9,485 nt of DNA. Source: JAZNUH01 sp045592225. GTDB taxonomy: Bacteria > Bacillota > Clostridia > UMGS1883 > UMGS1540. The stretch spans positions 1 through 9,485 of the forward strand of contig JAZNUH010000049.1 in assembly GCA_045592225.1 (NCBI GenBank), in the 5' to 3' direction. Of this stretch, positions 5,373 through 9,485 are shown in pieces. Both the position numbers and the translations under genes were made by a program. Position 1 is the stretch's first letter, and each line of letters opens with the position of its first letter. The notes under the pieces are model-generated. The model was given only the letters and a program-made list of their open reading frames with translations. It was not told where the DNA came from and ran no database searches.

Positions 5373-6284
5373 ATGCAGAATATAACAGACATTCAAAAGG
5401 AAATTATAAAACTTAAAAAGGAAAATGACGTGTGCATTCTTGCACATGCCTATCAGACACAGGAAATTCTCGAGGTTGCCGACTTTGTTGGCGATTCATT
5501 TGCCCTTAGCAAAATGGCTATGGATGCACCGCAGAAAACTCTGCTTATGTGTGGCGTAAGGTTTATGGCAGAAACCGCTAAAATTTTATCCCCCGACAAA
5601 AAGGTATTTTTGTCACACCCCGATGCCGGCTGTCCTATGGCTGAACAGCTTACCCTCACAGAGCTTAAAAAGCTTAAGGCAGAGCACCCCGAGTACTGCG
5701 TTGTGGCATATATAAACACCACCTCCGAGCTTAAAACCGAGTGCGATGTTTGTGTAACCTCTGCCTCGGCGCTTGACGTGGTTTCAAAGCTTGATGCTAC
5801 CGATATACTTTTTATACCCGACTGTAACCTCGGCTCGTGGCTTGCCAAAAAGCTTCCCGAAAAGAACTTTCATTTTATAAAGGGCGGATGTCCCATACAC
5901 ATGCGCATCACTCCCGAGGATGTGGACGATGCTCGTTCAAAGCACCCCGATGCTCTTGTGCTGGTTCATCCCGAATGCGTTAAAGAGGTAACCGATAAGG
6001 CAGACTACGCCGGCAGTACCACAGGCATTATGAAGTTTGCGGCGGCAAGCGATGCAAAGGAATTTATAATAGGAACAGATACAACCATTGTTCAGCACCT
6101 GCAGTTTTCTCACCCCGATAAAAGCTTTTATCCTCTGTCCAAAAAATGTATGTGCGAGGATATGCGCCTTACAACACTCATAGATGTTTTAAACTGCGTA
6201 AAAGGCGCAGGCGGCGAGGAAATTATCCTCCCCGACGAGGTTATGGAAAAGGCTACACCTTGTCTTATGGCAATGCTGAAATGA
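5373..6284 (+). CDS. nadA: Quinolinate synthase A, 303 aa
   Basis: A [4Fe-4S] enzyme that condenses iminoaspartate with dihydroxyacetone phosphate to quinolinate. The start is ATG 5373, which is preceded by AAGGAG at 5360-5365 and lies downstream of the promoter; the open frame extends upstream but would run through the operator. NadA hallmarks are AHAYQ (24-28), VGDSF (39-43), DAGCPMAEQ (84-92), GGCPIHMRI (171-179), VHPEC (198-202) and AGSTTGI (213-219). Cluster ligands are expected to be C87, C173 and C261 (in CEDM; C259 is an alternative). The length of 303 fits the compact three-cysteine class. It is transcribed apart from nadB-nadC-niaR but from the same control region, so both arms can be repressed together. 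A new promoter starts six bases after its stop. Confidence 0.96.
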   Translation: MQNITDIQKEIIKLKKENDVCILAHAYQTQEILEVADFVGDSFALSKMAMDAPQKTLLMCGVRFMAETAKILSPDKKVFLSHPDAGCPMAEQLTLTELKKLKAEHPEYCVVAYINTTSELKTECDVCVTSASALDVVSKLDATDILFIPDCNLGSWLAKKLPEKNFHFIKGGCPIHMRITPEDVDDARSKHPDALVLVHPECVKEVTDKADYAGSTTGIMKFAAASDAKEFIIGTDTTIVQHLQFSHPDKSFYPLSKKCMCEDMRLTTLIDVLNCVKGAGGEEIILPDEVMEKATPCLMAMLK

Positions 6285-6289
6285 ATATG

Positions 6290-6318
6290 TTGACAAAATA
6301 TATCTTCTGTGATATATT
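6290..6318 (+). promoter_or_regulatory. Strong promoter directly after nadA
   Basis: TTGACA (6290-6295), a 17-bp spacer and TATATT (6313-6318), starting six bases after the nadA stop codon. The expected start is near 6325. It drives the short ORF/structured leader that follows and, if the terminator at 6439-6465 is passed, the RHS gene. Confidence 0.85.
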
Positions 6319-6348
6319 AAAATTAATAAAATGCAGGAGGTAATTTCT

Positions 6349-6435
6349 GTGAAAAAGACAAGGTATACCGCAAATATGTGTTTGCTTTCCGGACAAATGC
6401 ATTTGCCCGGTGGAGATGCTTGTCTGCAAAAATAA
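6349..6435 (+). CDS. Possible 28-aa peptide (leader peptide or small protein)
   Basis: GTG start at 6349 with a full AGGAGG (6335-6340) eight bases upstream, 28 codons and a TAA at 6433-6435. The peptide starts MKKTRYTAN and ends LPGGDACLQK; it has cysteines at 11 and 25 and a basic N-terminus. The in-frame ATG at 6331 is rejected because the ribosome binding site lies inside that extension. A dedicated promoter before it and a terminator right after it support a real transcription unit. Much of the same DNA can also fold as a three-stem RNA, so it might be a leader peptide, a small independent protein or a non-coding regulatory RNA. No family is recognised. Confidence 0.5.
   Translation: MKKTRYTANMCLLSGQMHLPGGDACLQK
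6356..6425 (+). other. Potential three-stem RNA structure overlapping the short ORF
   Basis: The closing stem is AGACAAG (6356-6362) with CTTGTCT (6419-6425). Inside are GCAAA-TATGTG-TTTGC (6370-6385) and CCGG(A)CAAATGCATTTG(C)CCGG (6389-6410). Together they form a plausible three-way junction 14 bases ahead of a terminator hairpin, the usual layout of a riboswitch or attenuator. It does not match any riboswitch class I can recall. The pairing is seen directly; function is inferred. Confidence 0.4.
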
Positions 6436-6438
6436 TTT

Positions 6439-6465
6439 AAAGGACGCCGTATGGCGTCCTTTTTG
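6439..6465 (+). terminator. Terminator after the short ORF, upstream of the RHS gene
   Basis: The stem AGGACGCC-GTAT-GGCGTCCT (6441-6460), extended by two A-T pairs, runs into TTTTT (6460-6464). It can end nadA read-through and the short transcript. No separate promoter is evident in the 80 bp between it and the RHS start, which hints at conditional read-through. Confidence 0.88.
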
Positions 6466-6548
6466 TATTCAAGAAGGGGGTGTATCGCCAATGGGTTACA
6501 TAGTAACCATAACAACCAGCAAAGCTAGAACTGAAAGGAGCATAAAAG
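6466..6548 (+). promoter_or_regulatory. RHS gene leader with hairpin and ribosome binding site
   Basis: Contains a perfect 6-bp hairpin GGTTAC-ATA-GTAACC (6494-6508) and AAAGGAG (6534-6540), eight bases before the ATG at 6549. No convincing -35/-10 pair is seen here. Confidence 0.5.
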
Positions 6549-9485
6549 ATGAAAAAAGCAAAACGTATACTCACAGTTATTTTGGCGATATGCCTTATGG
6601 TCGGTATGATACCGGCGGTATCGGCAGCAGAAGAAATTAAAAATCCTGCCATATCCTTTGACGATTGGGATGCATATGTAGAAGAAATGCGCCGTAAAAA
6701 CTATGGTTCGAATTCTGATGCCTTGCCCGAAGGATATGACCAGTCGGTAATAGATGCAATAAACAATAATATTGACAACAGCCTGCCGGTAGAAAGCGGG
6801 ACAAGCACTGAAAGCGCAATGGAAGCAATTTCAACATCTGTTGTAGGTACAAAAATAGGTGAAACAGCATCGGTACAGAATGCAACGAGAGATTCGACAT
6901 CGACGGCTGTTCCCGAAAGCTTTACCGTAGACCATGTGGCTGACCCATTTAATCTTGCCGCAGGTGCGGGGGACAGTGTTTCTCTTGCTACCGGTGCACT
7001 TACATATGAAAAAACGCTTTTGTCACTGCCCGGCAGAAACGGACACGATTTGAATGTGTCTGTAAAATATAACTCGGACAGTGCTGTTATTACAGGTGCG
7101 GCTTATTCGGAAAATGAAGGGGAAGAAACAATAGATTTTAACCAGTTTGCTATTGGTTGGAGCTTTGGATTCCCATATATTACAACCGATGAATTTTATG
7201 GTTATAATAACGATGAAACATTACACCTTCCCGGTGGAGGGTCGTATAAACTGGAATACAAAAAATCAACCAAAACATGGGCGCTGGAAAATTATAAGCT
7301 TGATGATATGTCAATATCAACAATGTGGTTGGATGACAGAACCTTAAATGAAATGACGAATGAAACACCGGAAGAGAATAGAATTAATGCATATATTCTC
7401 TGTTATGCAGACGGCAGAAAAGACTATTTTGATTTTACATTTGGAAATATTATAAAATCCGAAGACAGGTTTGGCAACAAAATTATATTTGAATACGCGG
7501 AAGAAATTTGCTATAAAAATTCGTTTTGGGACTTCCTGTTCCGTATGAATTCCACGGTGCAAAAAATGCATACTCTGTCAAAAATAACAGACAGTACCGG
7601 TAATATAGTGACTTTTACATATGATAAAGGTATAACAAATTTTGATAAATACATAAACAAAATTTTAGTGGCAGTAAACGATGAAATACATGCTGAAATA
7701 AATTTAAAACACGAATCCAGCTATAATGGTAAAATTGACGTGGTTGAAAGTATAGTTGACGGGGAAGGATACAAGACGTCATTTGACTATAAAGAAATGA
7801 TTACACATGTAACAGGCGTTTCTTCAACAGATATTGTTTCATACAATATTGCCGGCAGTAATTTTGTTATGACAAAGCTTACACTTCCCACCAACGGTAC
7901 AATTAACTATGAATATGAAAAAGCAAGGCGTAGCAGCTGGTGTACATACTACCTTGATGGGTATGCCAACCAAAGGCCCGGATGGAGAGAGGTATACAAA
8001 GTATCATCAAGAACTGACTCTGTTAACAATGAGATTTGGTATCAGTATGAAAATGACCATTCGGGATATCCGCACAGCTATTCAGAACAAGAAAGTGGTT
8101 ATGTTAATGATGATAGTTTTACCTACCGTACTACGATGACGAAGGGGGATTTATCAACTGTATACGCATTTGATTACAGACACAATAAAATTTTGGAAGA
8201 GACATTTTCAATAAAAAGCGGTGTAAATCAACTGCCAAGCAAAACCGATAATATATATAATATAATTATCAATAATAAAATATATGCTGTAACATTTGAA
8301 AATGGTTATTTGACAACGTATACATATAATGAAATAAAAACTGAAAATACCACAAAATTTGAAGAAGTGGTTTACCAACCGTATTTTGCCGGCATAAAAG
8401 ATTACACCGGAGATGATATAATACTTGCGGCAGTAAAAAGCTATAACGAGTGTATTTATGCTTTTATTTATGATGGCTGGTACGATGTTGAGATATACAA
8501 ATTTAATACAACAGACAATAACCCGGCATGGTCGCAGGACTGTGTGTATGACCTGGAAAGCGAGTATTCATCTATAGCTGTAAGATATAATCAGGAAGCG
8601 CAAAAATTTTATATTTTGGCATATAACAGTTTAAGTAGTCGGGAAGGTATTGCTTTTCTGACATATGATATGGCAAGCCAAATTATTACACCAAAGTATA
8701 GCAGTGTTTCATGCAATTATAATCAGTATGTAAGAATGCTTTGCACAGACGAAAATGTGGCATACTTTAGTGTTGATTCAAAGGTATATCGTTTTGTTAT
8801 AGGCGAAAACGGCGTAACCAAGGAATCAAAGACGTTTAACATCACACCATATTACGGAATGGTAGCAAATGGCGAAATATATGTCGCAGTTAATGATAGT
8901 GAAGAACATGCAACACAGTATAATGTGTATAACATTGATTTTGACAGCAATACTGCAACAAAGGTTGATGCATTGAGCAATGTAAAAAGAATTACATTGG
9001 GAACCGACGGAAAGCTGTACTACACAACAGTAATTGATACAGATAGCAGCGATGATGGTGTGGCAAACCGCCAGGTTCTTATGTCTTACGATATGTCTGT
9101 AAGCGGAAGCACACCACAAATTGAACATTATTGTTTCTCGGACACGGATGACTATACTCTGCTGACAACCTATGGCGGAATGTATTTGAAAACTAATGCC
9201 CGCTTTGAAATAGCAGAAAATACCACCGCAAAGCAAACCCGAATCCGAACAGACTATAGCTACAATGACAAAGACCAGATGTTAAGCTACAAAAAAACTG
9301 TTACAGAGGGAGCTGCCATATCCCATCAGGGTGGGGAATCCTACGAGTATGTAGAAGGACATAATGTGCTTGCAAACCAAACTGACATACTGGGTAACAG
9401 AACAGTATATACATATGATGATACATACTATCTGCCATTGACTACAACACAGTATGCAGAAACAGATAATGCTATTGTTACAACA
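6549..9485 (+). CDS. Secreted RHS/YD-repeat-type protein, N-terminal 979 residues (runs off the window)
   Basis: The frame is open without a stop to the last base. Residues 1-26 form a signal peptide: basic KKAKR, a hydrophobic core, and AVSA or SAA as the cleavage site. A Ser/Thr/Glu-rich linker follows. The RHS-type N-terminal signature runs from D132 (DPFNLAAGAGD), through SLATGALTYEKTLLSLPG (145-162), GWSFGFP (203-209), LPGGGSYKLEY (about 225-235) and YADGRKDYFDFTFGN (286-300), to ITDSTGNIVTFTYDKG (346-361). YD-like repeats resume near residue 897 (TDYSYNDKDQML, then TVYTYDD). Between about 529 and 890 lies a region rich in short beta motifs of the IYAVTF, IYAFIYDG and LYYTTV kind, resembling a beta-propeller. 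Such proteins form large shells or surface adhesins, often ending in a variable toxin domain; that end is not visible. Codon use is more AT-rich than in the nad genes. Confidence 0.87.
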   Translation, partial: MKKAKRILTVILAICLMVGMIPAVSAAEEIKNPAISFDDWDAYVEEMRRKNYGSNSDALPEGYDQSVIDAINNNIDNSLPVESGTSTESAMEAISTSVVGTKIGETASVQNATRDSTSTAVPESFTVDHVADPFNLAAGAGDSVSLATGALTYEKTLLSLPGRNGHDLNVSVKYNSDSAVITGAAYSENEGEETIDFNQFAIGWSFGFPYITTDEFYGYNNDETLHLPGGGSYKLEYKKSTKTWALENYKLDDMSISTMWLDDRTLNEMTNETPEENRINAYILCYADGRKDYFDFTFGNIIKSEDRFGNKIIFEYAEEICYKNSFWDFLFRMNSTVQKMHTLSKITDSTGNIVTFTYDKGITNFDKYINKILVAVNDEIHAEINLKHESSYNGKIDVVESIVDGEGYKTSFDYKEMITHVTGVSSTDIVSYNIAGSNFVMTKLTLPTNGTINYEYEKARRSSWCTYYLDGYANQRPGWREVYKVSSRTDSVNNEIWYQYENDHSGYPHSYSEQESGYVNDDSFTYRTTMTKGDLSTVYAFDYRHNKILEETFSIKSGVNQLPSKTDNIYNIIINNKIYAVTFENGYLTTYTYNEIKTENTTKFEEVVYQPYFAGIKDYTGDDIILAAVKSYNECIYAFIYDGWYDVEIYKFNTTDNNPAWSQDCVYDLESEYSSIAVRYNQEAQKFYILAYNSLSSREGIAFLTYDMASQIITPKYSSVSCNYNQYVRMLCTDENVAYFSVDSKVYRFVIGENGVTKESKTFNITPYYGMVANGEIYVAVNDSEEHATQYNVYNIDFDSNTATKVDALSNVKRITLGTDGKLYYTTVIDTDSSDDGVANRQVLMSYDMSVSGSTPQIEHYCFSDTDDYTLLTTYGGMYLKTNARFEIAENTTAKQTRIRTDYSYNDKDQMLSYKKTVTEGAAISHQGGESYEYVEGHNVLANQTDILGNRTVYTYDDTYYLPLTTTQYAETDNAIVTT

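Noticed and set aside
5453..5848. 131-codon minus-strand ORF inside nadA, and similar long antisense ORFs within nadB, nadC, the GH109-like gene and the RHS gene
   Set aside because: They are shadows of well-supported genes, have no promoter or ribosome binding site, and show composition typical of antisense frames.
6356..6425. Purine, TPP, fluoride or THF riboswitch as an explanation of the three-stem structure
   Set aside because: None of the conserved junction or loop sequences of these classes, as I know them, is present. It is kept only as an unassigned structure.
6466..6548. Cyclic-di-GMP-I (GEMM) riboswitch suggested by GCAAAGCTAG and GGTTAC in the RHS leader
   Set aside because: Only isolated words match. 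The GNRA tetraloop/receptor arms and conserved order of that class are missing, and the segment is too short.
1..9485. CRISPR arrays, insertion sequences, integrase or transposase genes
   Set aside because: No regularly spaced repeats, terminal inverted repeats with a transposase, or recombinase motifs were seen on either strand.

Overview
The window looks like a chromosomal segment of a low- to mid-GC Firmicute, most likely a gut-type clostridium (Oscillospiraceae/Lachnospiraceae-like). The grounds are AGGAGG-type ribosome binding sites, sigma-A-like promoters with 17-bp spacers, a one-piece ssrA gene, a NiaR-type NAD repressor and a large YD/RHS-type surface protein. The assignment is an inference from gene style; no species is claimed.

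Layout. (1) Positions 1-347 hold a complete tmRNA (ssrA) encoding the tag ANDNLAYAA, followed by its terminator. About 200 bp downstream the last 19 nt of ssrA plus five A's are repeated exactly (329-352 and 531-554), the pattern left by an element integrated at the tmRNA 3' end. The DNA between the copies carries a row of small hairpins and no convincing gene. (2) Positions 551-1228 hold a small accessory module: a 57-aa ribbon-helix-helix-like protein (minus) and a 78-aa acidic protein of unknown function (plus). They are transcribed divergently from two promoters with identical -35 and -10 hexamers, each carrying a copy of one AT-rich palindrome. The module is bounded by hairpin terminators. 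(3) Positions 1240-2436 (minus) hold a cytoplasmic Gfo/Idh/MocA-fold protein closely resembling GH109 NAD-dependent glycosidases, behind a perfect consensus promoter. (4) Positions 2519-6284 hold the de novo NAD locus: nadB-nadC-niaR on the minus strand and nadA on the plus strand. The divergent control region contains a perfect 15-bp inverted repeat, a strong candidate for the NiaR operator. NadB oxidises aspartate to iminoaspartate, NadA condenses this with DHAP to quinolinate, NadC converts quinolinate to nicotinate mononucleotide, and NiaR represses the set when niacin is available. (5) Positions 6290-6466 hold a new promoter directly after the nadA stop codon, a possible 28-codon ORF that can also fold as a three-stem RNA, and a terminator. 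(6) From 6549 to the end of the window runs the first 979 codons of a secreted RHS/YD-repeat protein with a propeller-like insert, still open at the edge.

The points most worth a second look are the ssrA-end duplication next to the RHH/78-aa module, the mirror-image operators of that module, the nadB/nadA inverted repeat, and the short ORF or structured leader ahead of the RHS gene.
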